Shown piece after piece: positions 25,351-36,184 of a stretch of 64,000 nt of DNA. Position 1 is the first letter of the stretch. Each line of letters starts with the position of its first letter. A program made the translations under genes and the position numbers. The DNA comes from Viola odorata. Taxonomy: Eukaryota > Streptophyta > Magnoliopsida > Malpighiales > Violaceae. The stretch spans positions 59,795,179 through 59,859,178 of the forward strand of contig OY829545.1 in the NCBI GenBank assembly GCA_963691705.1, read 5' to 3'. Under the pieces are notes generated by a model that had not been told where the DNA came from, did no database searches, and saw only the letters and a program-made list of their open reading frames with translations.

Positions 25351-26164
25351 GCGCCGCTCTCTTTCTCATCCGCAATCATGCTCCTCTACAATCGTCGTCG
25401 TCGCCGCTCACCATCAAGTAAGAATTTATTTCAAATTTTTTATGCATTTCATGACTTTTTTATGCTTTTCTCCCCCTTTTCCTCGTTTGTAAGACTGGAA
25501 GCGATTGTGTGCTTATGTGATGTGTCTTATTGTTTGTGGGTCTCTATATTTTATGCTGGTAGAGTGATTTCTTCTTTGACTATGGGCTTTGCTAGTAGGG
25601 TGTGCCATTGATTGTTGTCTTCTGTTCAATTTCTCTGTATGAGGCTCTAATTTGGCACCTCCTGTATCTCTCTCACTATTGCTCCTGGACAGCTATATAT
25701 CTGGGAAAATAACACAATTAAAAGAACAATTTTTGACGCTTGAGAAACGATAAGAAAGGTAAAGTGTTGTTGATGTATTTACTCGAATAGCTCCTATGCA
25801 ATCATACACCTATGTAATGGCCGGTTCCTTTTTAATAATTCCTATAATATAGTAATAAATTTCAGTGTTTAGGAGAGCATGCTGTGAACTATTTGGCTAT
25901 GAGGTACTGGCTATTTTTCTCTATTTTTTTTGTTGGTAGTGTGTGAATAGCAATGTGCTTTGCCACTTGGTAAGGAGATGGAATGCAGGTGTCGTTTATT
26001 TTGTGGTTTTAATGCTCACAATTGTCATGGATTGTTTTATTTATTTATTTTGTATTAATACTAAGAAAAGTTGCTGCAATATTGATGGTTGCTGCACCTA
26101 TAAGCTGAATTTTGTTTAATTAGGTTTTTTGTTATACTTTTGTCAAAAAGTTGCTGCAATATTG

Positions 26165-26647
26165 AAGTGTTTGCGTGCATTAATTGTGGGCGATCTATTG
26201 TGGCTGGAAGGTTTGCTCCTCATCTGGAAAAGTGTATGGGAAAGGTGATTATCTGTTCCTCCATATACTAGGTGGATGTGTTATGTTTCTTTGTCGTAAT
26301 CATTTGCTTCACTAGTAAGAACTGTATGGTGTCAATAAAAACAAATTTGGTTTGTTCTTTGATCCTGTTCTTCTGTTTGCCTGAATCTTCAGAGCAGCAG
26401 TTACTTGAAATTTGTTTTCTCATGGTTGGTTAGTGTCTGTAATTGACGTGCTTCTTGGTCTCTGCTATAGGGTAGGAAGGCTCGGAAGACAACAAGGAGC
26501 AGCACTGCTGCACAGAACCGGTATTCACAAGGCAGCTCTGTTTCCACACATTCCCCTTATTTAAATTCCACCAGAACACACCAATTATCCAATCGAGCAC
26601 CTGGTCTTACAGGTGAAGAGTACTCCAATGGCACGTGCGAAGAGTAG
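26165..26647 (+). pseudogene. SGF11: SGF11-like fragment (SAGA deubiquitination module zinc finger)
   Basis: Two exons. 26165-26244 encodes EVFACINCGRSIVAGRFAPHL and EKCMGK. 26471-26647 encodes GRKARKTTRSSTAAQNRYS, ending at a TAG. This is the C-terminal SGF11-type zinc finger (C-x2-C...H-x3-C) and the basic tail that docks the SAGA histone H2B deubiquitinase module on chromatin. The N-terminal helix that binds ENY2/Sgf73 partners is missing. The intron (26245-26470) is kept, so the copy came from genomic DNA, as expected for capture by a DNA transposon. It lies within transposon B. Probably not functional by itself. Confidence 0.8.
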
Positions 26648-27554
26648 TGAAATCCAACATGATGACAAGCTAACTTCAGTTGATAGGGAAGCAGTCATCC
26701 CTGAGAGTTCTTTTTCAAATTTTGTATAAGGATTTATGCTGCCAAAATCTGCCTGTATATACGTGCAGCACTGTGTATGATGTTTTTTCATCCACTGGTG
26801 GAATATCATACCTCAAATTTTAGCGTGTAGCTGACTTAGGTGGTGATGATACTCTGAACCTTTTTCCTGAGAATTTTGGAGATGTGAGATTCGTAATTCC
26901 AAATAGAGTATATGAAATTCATTACATGGCTGGATTTGATCACAACCAGTGAATCATGTTTGTCATTAGGATGCATATTGGCTTATGTAATACAGGCTTA
27001 AGTTTGAATTTTTGGTTTCGAGATGTCCAATATATCGATGATTGTTAATCTTTCTTCATTTTGATTTCTCCTACAAAGATGAATTTTCATCAATATTTAT
27101 TTATGGTATTAATAACTTAAAATTTTTATGGTATTAATAAGTTTAATTTATTTATGATATTAGATAAATATTAGGTAGTAGATGTTAGATTATAAATAAA
27201 TTGATTAAAAACATATATAAAGATACTAAAAAAATTAATTAAGACACTTGAAATGGATTGTGCCCTTTATGGTCATTTTACATTCAAACCATAGTTTTGA
27301 AAAGCTGTTTTATCAAACACCTCAGTTATCTCATAGCACTTTTAAATTTTTTTACCAAACAGCACACTCCGTTTCCCAGAAGTCATTTTCCCACAGAACT
27401 TTTCCCATAGAACTTTTCCCCATAGAATCAGAACGCCAAACAGACCCTCACACCTCTCTCTCTCTCTCTCTCTCAATACACAAATGTGAAGCAGAAGAAG
27501 AAGTAGAAGAAGCAGCAGCAGCAGAAGAAAGGTATATCCATAGGACCATCATCC

Positions 27555-29522
27555 ATGTCGCTTTCTACAGAGAAATCATCCGCAGACCCTAACTCACCAC
27601 TAAGGAAGAGCAAGAAGAGACTGCCAACCTGGTCACCCATCTGGCTCAAAAAACCCCAACCTCTAAAAAATGTTGTCTTTGCCATGCAATTTCCATCTCC
27701 CACCCCTAAAGGGCCTAAACCCTCTGCTAAACCCAAAACCCTCTTCCCCGATCTCTCCTCCGCTGACCCTACTCTCCTTCTAACCGACGACCTCCTCCTC
27801 AATATCCTCTCAAGGCTCCCCATTTCCCAGCGGAACCCTAACTCCCTCGTCTGCAAGCGTTGGCTTAACCTCCAAGGCCGCCTTGTTCGCTCCTTGAAGA
27901 TCTTAAATTGGGAATTCCTGGAGTCCGGTCGCTTGATTACATGCTTCTCAAATCTTACCCAAGTTGATTTACTCAATGGGTGTCTTCTCAGCCCCCACAC
28001 TTCTTGTGTTTGGTTGACCCACAGGGTTATTTCCATGAATATCGGTTCTGGGGTTGCTGGATTTGCTCCCAATTGGCGGGTTTGCGAGGAGACTTTGTTG
28101 CCCGTTGAGATTGTGGATAGAGGGCTTAGAGCACTGCCCAGTGGTTCCCCCAATTTGAGAAAGCTTGTGGTGACGGGTGCTAGTGAGTTAGGGGTGTTGA
28201 GTGTGGCTGAGGAGTGTTTCACTTTGCAAGAGTTGGAGTTGCACAAGTGTAATGACAATGTGCTGCGGGGGGTCGCAGCGTGTGAGAACTTGCAAATACT
28301 GAAACTTGTGGGGCGCGTCGATGGCTTTTATTCCTCTGTGGTTTCGGATATTGGTTTGACCATTTTGGCTCATGGGTGTAAGAGGTTAGTGAAGCTTGAG
28401 CTTAGTGGATGTGAGGGTAGCTTTGATGGGATTAGGGCGATTGGACAGTGTTGCCAAATGCTGGAGGAGTTGTCTATTTGTGATCATAGGATGGATAGTG
28501 GGTGGTTAGCTGCTCTTTCATTTTGTGAGAATTTGAAGACTTTGAGGTTTCTGTCCTGTAAGGTGATTGATCCTAGTCCTGGGCCACACGAGTATTTGGG
28601 TTCTTGTCCTGCTCTTGAAAGGTTGCATTTGCAGAATTGTTATCTGGGGAATAAGAAGAGTGTTAGAGCAGTGTTTAAGGTGTGTGAAGCTGCAAGGGAG
28701 ATTTTTGTTCAGAACTGCTGGGGTTTGGGTAACGATATCTTTAGCTCTGCAAGTGCTTACAGGTAATGTGTTTTTCTGCTCACTCTACTTCATTTTGTTT
28801 TTTTCTTTCACCCAGTACTGTGTTTTTAGGTTATGAAAAGCTTATGCATCATTGCAGATTAGCCGCTCTTATACAAGTACAGTGAATGGAGTTTGTATCC
28901 ATGCTTTACTGAATAATTTCTGTTGTTGATATCTTGATGTGCTGAATCTCTGAAACAAGCGACTCAAACGACCTCAACTTTGGGCCTCTATGGCTAGGTA
29001 CCAAGAGATCCATTTGCATGATAGATTCCACTAATTTGATAGTGGCATCACATTTGCCAGTTTGAATCAGTCGTTGAGAAAGTAGCAGAGTGTTAATAGA
29101 CGCGAAAACTGGGAAATGGTTGGTGATCCACCCCCTTCAAAGAAAGAAGTGGTTGTGATTTTGAAGACCATATTATTGTAGCGTTCGTTGTCTATAATTT
29201 GACGATTTATTAGTCAAGGATCAAACCATCTTTAGTTATTTCTAATAATGGGAAGGTTATGCTGTAACCTGTTGAAGAACATCTATAGAACGAGAGAACT
29301 GACACAGTAATTGTATCGTATTTGCAGGAGAGTGAGGTTATTATCTCTGGAAGGATGCTCATTGCTGACAACTGAAGGCCTGGAAGCTGTACCTCTTACC
29401 TGGAACGAAGTTCAACTTCTTAGAGTAGAGTCATGTAAGAACATAAAGAACGGTGAAGTCTCTCCTCCACTTTCAACCATGTTCTCTGTTCTTACAGAGT
29501 TGAAATGGAGGCCAGATACCAA
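27555..29522 (+). CDS. F-box protein with leucine-rich (RNI-like) repeats, 5' part
   Basis: Likely substrate receptor of an SCF ubiquitin ligase. Exon 1 is 27555-28762 and exon 2 starts at 29328 (AG|G phase). The F-box is at about residues 75-120 ([22 protein letters not shown]). Leucine-rich repeats follow ([51 protein letters not shown]). The family matches Arabidopsis At5g07670/At5g51370/At5g51380. The conserved end should run WRPDTKSLL...GTGMGKKGG. Here the frame is cut after WRPDTK by a transposon at 29523, and translation would continue into it and stop at 29571 (about 483 residues). The missing tail lies intact at 34550-34631. A CT microsatellite (27456-27474) precedes the gene in the leader. 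Confidence 0.9.
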
Positions 29523-30021
29523 GGCTGCTTTTACCTTAGGAAATTTTCCCAAAAATTCTCCAGTTTTTTGAAAACTGGACTTTTTTTCGAAAATGTGTTT
29601 ACTTCTCGCTATTTTCATTTTGAAAACAGAAACGAAAATTTTCATAATAAAAACTCATGTGTAAGTTTTGAAAACACCAAAAACCTGTTTTCAAATTTTT
29701 TTTTGCTTTTTACAAAGCCAGTTTTCAAAATGAAAACTCGGTTCTCTATTTGAGAATTAAATGAAACTTTTTTTAATACACTTTTACCCCCCACCATTTC
29801 TTCACGTTCTTCGTCCTCATTCTTCCTCTTCATCTGCTCACGTTCCTCTTCATCTTCTTCCTCTTCTTGCGTTCCTCTTCTCTTCTCCCTCCGACGCCGG
29901 CCTTCTTCTCCACTCTCGGCTCCGTCCGACTGCTCTCAGTCTCGGCTGCTCCTCCTCCACCACCCACCGAAACCCTAGATTCTGGAGCGTACCTGCCGAG
30001 CTGAGTTGAAGCAAATCAATC

Positions 30022-30117
30022 ATGACGGCCAACCTTGGTTGCGTGATCGTGGTCGTTGATAGCAGCGAAGAAAGCATGTACGCCTTGAAGTGGGCCTTAG
30101 ACAATCTCAAGCTCCGT
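30022..30117 (+). pseudogene. Captured universal stress protein 5' fragment
   Basis: Starts at an ATG and encodes MTANLGCVIVVVDSS then EESMYALKWALDNLKLR, the first beta-strand and helix of plant USP-A-like proteins (VDxSEESMYALKWALDNL). It ends abruptly after LKLR, where other DNA follows. About 32 residues remain, without the ATP-binding G-x2-G-x9-G motif. The 250 bases before it, with an AAACCCTAG phrase, look like the leader of the captured gene. Confidence 0.8.
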
Positions 30118-30290
30118 TGCTGCTTTCTTTCCCTCTGATTCTGATCCAATAACTCCCTCTTTTGACTTGGAAAAGAAAACCTCCTCCCAAGATCTCTTGA
30201 GAGAGAAACTTGTCTTTTCCTAGGAGTGGGAGAAAGTGGGTATTGCTTGTAATATGGAGAGAATTTGTTGGTAGAGAGAAGAAAGAAGAG

Positions 30291-31283
30291 ATGTTGGAAA
30301 TGGAGAAGGATTTTGATTCAAAGCTAAGGATTCAAGACAACCATTCTTCCTCCTCTTCTAATAATAGCAAGAATAATGGGACTGTGCAGAGATCCAAGAG
30401 CTATGCCTTCAGAGCTCCTTAGGAAAATTTCAGCATTCAAGATTTTGAGCTTGGGAAGATCTATGGTGTAGGGTCCTATTCAAAGGTATGGTTTTTTTTA
30501 ACGAATTAATGTTAGCCCAAGTGCTTTTATCGGCTTTCATTCTGTTTTGCTTTCGTAGTTGCTGTATTGTTTTCGATTTTGATATCTTCGTAAAAAAGTT
30601 TGATGATGATAAGTTGTCTTCTGTATCATGTTTTGTTTGTTATGTCTGTGATAAGAAACTTTAGGGTATTATGAACCAGTAATATTCAGCCGAGGAATTT
30701 ATGCAATTTAAATTTGTAAGATCTTTTTTTGGATTATGGGTCGAAGAAACAGATTATTATTTTTAAGAGGTTCGATGAATTTGGCACGCAGAAGAGTATT
30801 GCCTAGATATGCATATTGCTTTCTGAACCGGTTTATGCAGACGTTTGTGTTTCCTTGCTCTACGGTTTATTAGGAGAAGTGTCATAGATGAAGTAAACTC
30901 ATAAAATTTATATCTTTCATGTGCTGATACACATTAGCAAGTAGGTAATTTTCTGCTCCTTTCATGGCTGCACCTAAATGGAACATTAGTTAGTAATCTG
31001 TTTTCCGTGCTTTTGGTTGTTATGGGTGTGTTGAATCCAGTGGATGTGAGCAGACCAATGTAAATGGCAAGTTGAACAAAAACTTATCTGGCAGTGGGTT
31101 TGTAAGTGTCAGAGGATTATCAGTGAATCAGGTTTAGTGAGGTACTTAATTTATTTTTCATGTTCTTTTTCCTGTCACTGATGGCATTATGGGTTCGTCA
31201 TGTGACATTTTAGTTGATTATGTTGGGCAGACATGGCACTTGAATCATGTGAAGGCGGAGAACTTTTTGATCAAGTTACCAGA
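30291..31283 (+). pseudogene. PDK1: Captured PDK1 kinase fragments with a nonsense codon
   Basis: Two exons of 3-phosphoinositide-dependent protein kinase 1. 30291-30485 encodes the N-terminus (MLEMEKDFDSKLRIQ, RSKSYAFRAP) and the glycine-loop lead FELGKIYGVGSYSK before a GT donor. 31231-31283 encodes MALESCEGGELFDQVTR, the hinge of the kinase domain. An in-frame TAG at 30419-30421 stands where the family has Gln before ENF (a single C-to-T change). The exon with the catalytic lysine, expected between these two, is absent. There is no catalytic loop. It cannot make a kinase. Confidence 0.85.
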
Positions 31284-31317
31284 GTAAGTGAATTAAGAAA
31301 CTATTTAAGGCACATTC

Positions 31318-31606
31318 ATTTGGGACAGTGTAGATCATTGCTCTCCTGTGCAAGTTAAATTTCCCCTTGACCAGGTACATTCTTGTTGCTGTAGCTCATA
31401 ATATTTGTTAAAATAGCACATCTATTTGGCTGCTTAATCATAGTCTGACATTTTGCTTTATGTGCATATCTATTTGGCTCATGGCAGAAAGTATCTCACA
31501 TTTCATGTGGATGGAGGCACACTCTCGCCATTACTGAAAAACAGAATGTATTTTCTTGGGGAAGAGGTACAAATGGACAGCTTGGTCATGGAGAGTCTAT
31601 GGACAG
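31318..31606 (+). pseudogene. Captured RCC1-repeat protein fragment
   Basis: Exon end 31318-31374 reads VDHCSPVQVKFPLDQ before GTACAT. Exon 31488-31606 reads KVSHISCGWRHTLAITEKQ and NVFSWGRGTNGQLGHGES, then a GT donor. GWRHTLA and WGRGTNGQLGHG are signature parts of RCC1 beta-propeller blades (RCC1/UVR8-like). One blade remains of the usual seven. The intron 31375-31487 is kept, so the source was genomic DNA. Confidence 0.8.
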
Positions 31607-32154
31607 GTACTAGGATAAATATGAACATGCTCGATGTCTTTGCTTTACTTTGTTAATCATTTCTTGTCATTTTGACATAACACTGAGTTCAAGAGAGATG
31701 ATGAACCTCTGCATATGTCCTTGTGATAGGCTAGTTTGAGTCTTTGAGATAATTTGCGATGCATTGAATGAATGAGGTGACAATCCTAAATGTTGTTTGA
31801 TGGCAACAATTTTAACTTATATGAGTAGACTAGCACTGCAGTTTGCGGAGGATGTCATTTCAGTATTTTTAGCTGATGAAAGTGGACCAGCAGTAAAACT
31901 ATAAGTTGTTGTGATACTCACATGTAGTAGATCATCTATCTGTTAATCTTGGTGGTACATTTTTTTTTGTTTTTTAATCTTAGTGGTACTTGTTTATCAA
32001 TGGGAACATTAATGGGTTTTGTAACCATTTTTGCGGAGGATTTTAACAGGATAACTTGTATTCATCTCAAGAAAGTGGAAACAGTTATTCTTAATTTGGA
32101 TTGAAGGAATGAATTGAAATGTAGTTGTTGTTCTTGGAAAAATTGCCAATGTCT

Positions 32155-32382
32155 TGTGCGCTTAACTGTGAGTGATTGGTGGATGTTGAATGGTATGCTT
32201 GGACTGTCATTTGTTTCTGGATTTGATTTAGTGTCTGATTATAGGAAGTGGATAACTGGATGGTTTGAGCAATATTTTGTGCACTTAACTGTGTGTGATT
32301 GGTTGATGTTGGATGTTATGCATTAGTTGACATTTGTATAGCCCTTTGATTAGTGGCTGATTACAGGAAGTGGATAACTGGA
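32155..32382. repeat. Tandem duplication of about 120 bases inside the capture element
   Basis: 32155-32262 and 32277-32382 are imperfect copies. Both contain CTTAACTGTG, GTGATTGGT, GATGTTG and GGAAGTGGATAACTGGA. No coding signal. The surrounding 31610-33400 looks like intron or spacer DNA from unknown donors. Confidence 0.6.
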
Positions 32383-33402
32383 AAGTCTTGCATTTTCCAG
32401 TGGTAAAATCCCATATATTGATCAAAGCATACCATTACTGGTTGGTTCTAGTTTTCATTTTAAACATCTATGTTTCCTCTCCCATTTTAAACATCTATAC
32501 TTACACTAAACTTTATTATATTGGATCATTTGCTGTGTCAGTGATGTGTGTGCATCTGTCTAATTGAAACGGCATGCTACTTTGAGAAGGGTCTGATTGC
32601 TGCAGCAAAGTTGTGTGGAAAACATTGAGTAACTTTCCCAGCCTTAAGCAGAATAGAAAACTGGTATAACATCTGCCTGTGTCTAATGGTTGATTGGATC
32701 ATAGAACCACAAAGCATGAACTAAGGAGTCTGTACGGAGGTACTTACTTAATTTCTATCTTTGGTATATAGCAAATGATGTGCCAAGGAGAGATAAAAAG
32801 AAAAGAGAAAACTGTGTTGGTGGTACCATTTTGCAAATTGATTAATTGATTGTTATTCTGTTTGCTGTGTTGCTTAATTTCAAGGCTGATTTTATGCTGT
32901 GTTTAAGATATTAGTTTAAGGCTTATAGAATACCAATTCCGCTGCCTCTGTGTAGGATTTTTTGATTGAATGCATGTAGTGAGTAGCAATGCTTTAGATC
33001 ACTTATAAAATTTGATGGAATGTTATTTAATGGAGTGGTATAAGTGAAGAACTGTTAGTTGTGAGTTGGAATGAGAGCTGCTAGATTATATCGAAAATGC
33101 GGTGGAGGACCAGAAGAACCTTTATATAATAGGGTTGATTAGTGTGGGCAGGCAGATGGATGATGGTTGCTGTTATAAGTTTTCCATCATGTCCCTGCAA
33201 CATGATCCTTCTGTTGCCTTAAAAGTTAGAATGCAAAAGAAACAATGATCCAGAATGGAGTTAACTAGCACCTTGAAGCAACACTTTTATATTGATTGTA
33301 TACAACAAATATGACTTTCAAGTCTCGTATGATCTGCTATTTAGTTAATTATTACTGTTCCTTTTTAAAAAACTGTCATACTGATTATGGAGTTCGAAAC
33401 AG

Positions 33403-33484
33403 GTTGGATATCTTTGTCTGCGGTGATCAAATACGCAAAGGAGCTGCGCTTAATGCTATTCTGATTGCTGAGATGTTGCTATAG
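33403..33484 (+). pseudogene. Captured last exon of aspartate-semialdehyde dehydrogenase
   Basis: After an acceptor AACAG it encodes LDIFVCGDQIRKGAALNA and ILIAEMLL, then TAG. This is the C-terminal end of plant aspartate-semialdehyde dehydrogenase, the second step of the aspartate-family pathway (plastid). It holds the conserved CGDQIRKGAALNA helix but not the catalytic cysteine. The following stretch may be its captured 3' UTR. Confidence 0.8.
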
Positions 33485-34549
33485 TCTAATAGTTTGTTTT
33501 ATTCATTAGCTAGTGTCACCCCAGATTTGTTCTGTAGTCTGCATCTTCAATATTCCTTTTCGCATTGGGGGACAAATAGTGTGATGCTTGTAGGATACAC
33601 ACCTCAGCCTTTTCTTTCATTTTGCTTTGTAGTTTTATTGATCTAATTTCATCCATTTTTGGGAAGAAGTTTTGTTAAAATATTAGCATGGTTGAAACAT
33701 GAAAGCTGATAGTTGCAGACTATCTTTTTCCGGTACCGGTCTTGTAACTTTGAGAGTCCATGTTGAGAAGATGATATGTGTCAAATATATAAACGTTCTG
33801 ATATGGATTTCACTCTCTAATTTTGCTATTTCCTGTCAAGTGATTTTTTGTTTCTTTAATTAATATAAATAAAAATGTTGTGATTGCAACTTGTCTTTCA
33901 TCATCTCATCATGGTCATACTCAACAACAAGAAGTCTATTACCCACATCGTAATTAATTATATATACATCTTAATCAATTGCTTCTGATTAGTATTAACA
34001 TATTATTTTGTTGCATTGCACCCTGATCATGAACTAAATTCAAGAGTACTTACTAATATTGCATATAAGTATATAAGTATATATGTATATATGTATATAC
34101 ATACACACACGTAGACTAAATAAAAAATGTTAAAATTAATGTGATTTCTCAATATCTAATAGTTTAATGATGAATAAGTAATTGTGATTTATATATGTAG
34201 GAATATGAATTACAATATTTAAATGCAATATTAGAAAATTGATGTTATATTTAATAAGTTTTCCTTTTTTAAAATGACTATTAAATTTTCAAATGACTTC
34301 TTCTTTTCATTACAAATATTTTCGGTTTTCACAAAAAATGAAAACGCGCGAAGTAAATACGTTGTCCAGTTTTCAGATCAGAAAATTCTTACATTCAGTG
34401 CGAAGTAAACACGTTCTCCAGTTTTTCTGATCAGGAAACAAGCGCGAAGTAAACACATTTTTTAGTTTTCAGAATGAAAATAAAATTCTCGAAATTCAGA
34501 AAAACAGCAAATTGAGAATTGAGAATTCTCCCAAGTAAACGGGCCCCAA

Positions 34550-34631
34550 ATCTCTTCTTTCTTCAAATCTTGTGGGGACTGGCATGGGAAAAAAAGGTGG
34601 GAAATTTTTCAAGAAGTCATGGGACAAGTAA
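34550..34631 (+). pseudogene. Displaced C-terminal tail of the F-box gene
   Basis: Directly after the right TSD the sequence encodes SLLSSNLVGTGMGKKGG and KFFKKSWDK, then TAA. This is the conserved end of the At5g07670-type F-box proteins that is missing at 29522. The first base (34550) completes the lysine codon started before the insertion. So the gene was whole before the insertion, and this piece now has no start codon or splice acceptor of its own. Confidence 0.85.
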
Positions 34632-34691
34632 TGTGATACGGCGATCGCTGAAATCTTTACTGCTACTACCTTGTGGCTTGTATATACTGTA

Positions 34692-35763
34692 GGGCAAAAG
34701 ACAGATTGACACCCAACTTTTGCAACTCACCAACTTGGTACCTAAGTTTTCTCCGTTAGACAAAATTGCACCCAGCATTTCCTCCGTTAGACAATCAAGC
34801 CACCGTGACCGTTAAGTTTGACTAACGGTGTTAAATAATTGACATGTGGCCATTATCGCCACGTCAGCATTTTAAAAAATATAAAAATTGTAAAAATAGG
34901 GAGAAAATCTTAAAAACTTTTTAAAAAATCCAAAAAAATGTAAAAAAAGTTCAGAAAAAATATAAAAACTTTTTAAAAAAATCAGAAAATATATTAAAAA
35001 ATCCAAAAAATATAAAAAAGTTATAAAAGTTATAAAAAATTCAAAAAATATAAATTTCAAAATTTCAAAAAAATATGGAAAAATGTATGTTTTTTAAGAA
35101 TTATAAATAAAAAATAGGAAACACAAACCAATAGATTTTTTTTAAAAAAAATTAGACACTCCGTATAGTTTAAAAATAAATTATTTTCAAATATTTTATT
35201 ATAATTTTTATTTTAAAATAAAATACCTTAAAAATAGAAAAATATAATAAGAAAAAAAGAAAAAAGAAAAAACGCACTCCGTATAGATGCTAGAAATGCT
35301 AACTTCACCCCTCCACACCATTTTTTTAGTTTCTCTTTTAGGATAGTGAGTTTATTGAAGGGATTGAAGAAGAAAGTGATAAGGATTTTGTCCATTTTTT
35401 TTAAAAATCCTCTTAGTTTGAATTTTCTATATTTTTTTACATTATAATATTTTCCATTTTTTTTGGTTTTTTTATATTTTTTGATTTTTTTTATATTTTC
35501 TGGATTTTTTAAAAAGTTTTTAAGATTTTCTCCCTATTTTTACAATTTTAAAATGTCACATCAACAGATAACAGCCACGTGTCAATTATTTAACACCGTT
35601 AGTCAAACTTAACGGTCACGGTGGCTTGATTGTCTAACGGAGGAAATGCTGGGTGCAATTTTGTCTAACGGAAATTTGTTGGGTACCAAATTGGTCACGG
35701 CGAAAAGGTGGTGGTCCGATTGTCCAACGGCATATCTTCTGGGTGTCAATCTGTCGTTTGCCC
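34692..35763. mobile_element. Mutator-like (MULE) element with long inverted repeats
   Basis: The ends are GGGCAAAAGACAGATTGACACCC-like and its inverse (...GGGTGTCAATCTGTCGTTTGCCC). The flanks TATACTGTA (34683-34691) and TATATTGTA (35764-35772) match at 8 of 9 bases, the TSD size of Mutator. The inverted repeats exceed 200 bases per arm (phrases AACACCGTTAGTCAAACTTA, ACGGTGGCTTGATTGTCTAA). The core is almost pure A/T with no coding capacity. It lies 60 bases after the F-box stop, in the presumed 3' UTR. Confidence 0.85.
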
Positions 35764-36184
35764 TATATTGTAAGCTTTCACGTTTTTGTACTTGAATGTT
35801 GTCGGAGACTGTCCGGATTTATATTTCAAGCAAATGAATGGGAACTCAAGTTCGTTTGTACTTAATATTATTTTAATGGGCTTATTATAGCCAAACCTAG
35901 CGCAAGCAAGTCGATAACGATGAGGTGTTTACTAACCGGAGTAAATCTTAGCATCTGAAAGAAACAAAATTAATTAAGTTGAAAAATAAAAAGTAAAAGA
36001 AAGAATTCACCAATCTTGCATTATACACACATCTCCAACGATTCCCATTTTGAACTTGATCATGTCGAATTTAAATGCCTTATATATATATTTTTGGTTA
36101 ACGATGGACTTTTTTATGAGATCTGTTCAAAATAAATAAAATAAATAAAAAAACAAGAAAGAAGGAGGAGGGAGCAAGTGCTTG

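Larger units (their letters stand above)
16551..27447 (-). mobile_element. Gene-capturing DNA transposon B (3-bp TSD TCA), host of nested retroelements
   Basis: The left end starts GAGGGTGTTTGGCGTT; the right end, read inward, starts GGGTCTGTTTGGCGTT (13 of 16 match). Both are flanked by TCA (16548-16550, 27448-27450). Without the nested retroelement its own length is about 2.45 kb. It carries a leader-like stretch (16800-16910, continuing 25356-25400) and the 3' half of SGF11. It belongs to the same family as transposon A but lies in the opposite orientation. Its right end falls about 105 bases before the F-box start codon, so it probably replaced part of that promoter or leader. No transposase is visible. 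Confidence 0.6.
29523..34546 (+). mobile_element. 5-kb multi-gene-capturing DNA transposon inside the F-box exon
   Basis: The left end starts GGCTGCTTTTACC; the right end, read inward, starts GGGCCCGTTTACT. CAA flanks it at 29520-29522 and 34547-34549, and removal restores the F-box codons exactly. Each end has about 250 bases of subterminal GTGTTTACTTCGC-like repeats (three near 34335-34460). No transposase is visible. The interior is a mosaic of host-gene pieces with introns: universal stress protein, PDK1, RCC1-repeat protein and aspartate-semialdehyde dehydrogenase. The ends match a second element at 36185-37712. The superfamily is uncertain: the 3-bp TSD fits CACTA or PIF/Harbinger, and the ends are neither classic. 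Confidence 0.8.

Noticed and set aside
13231..27447. Single 14-kb element instead of transposons A and B
   Set aside because: The outer ends match well, but the inner ends 16442 and 16551 match each other as a second pair, each half has its own 3-bp TSD, and TTA does not equal TCA. Kept only as an alternative.
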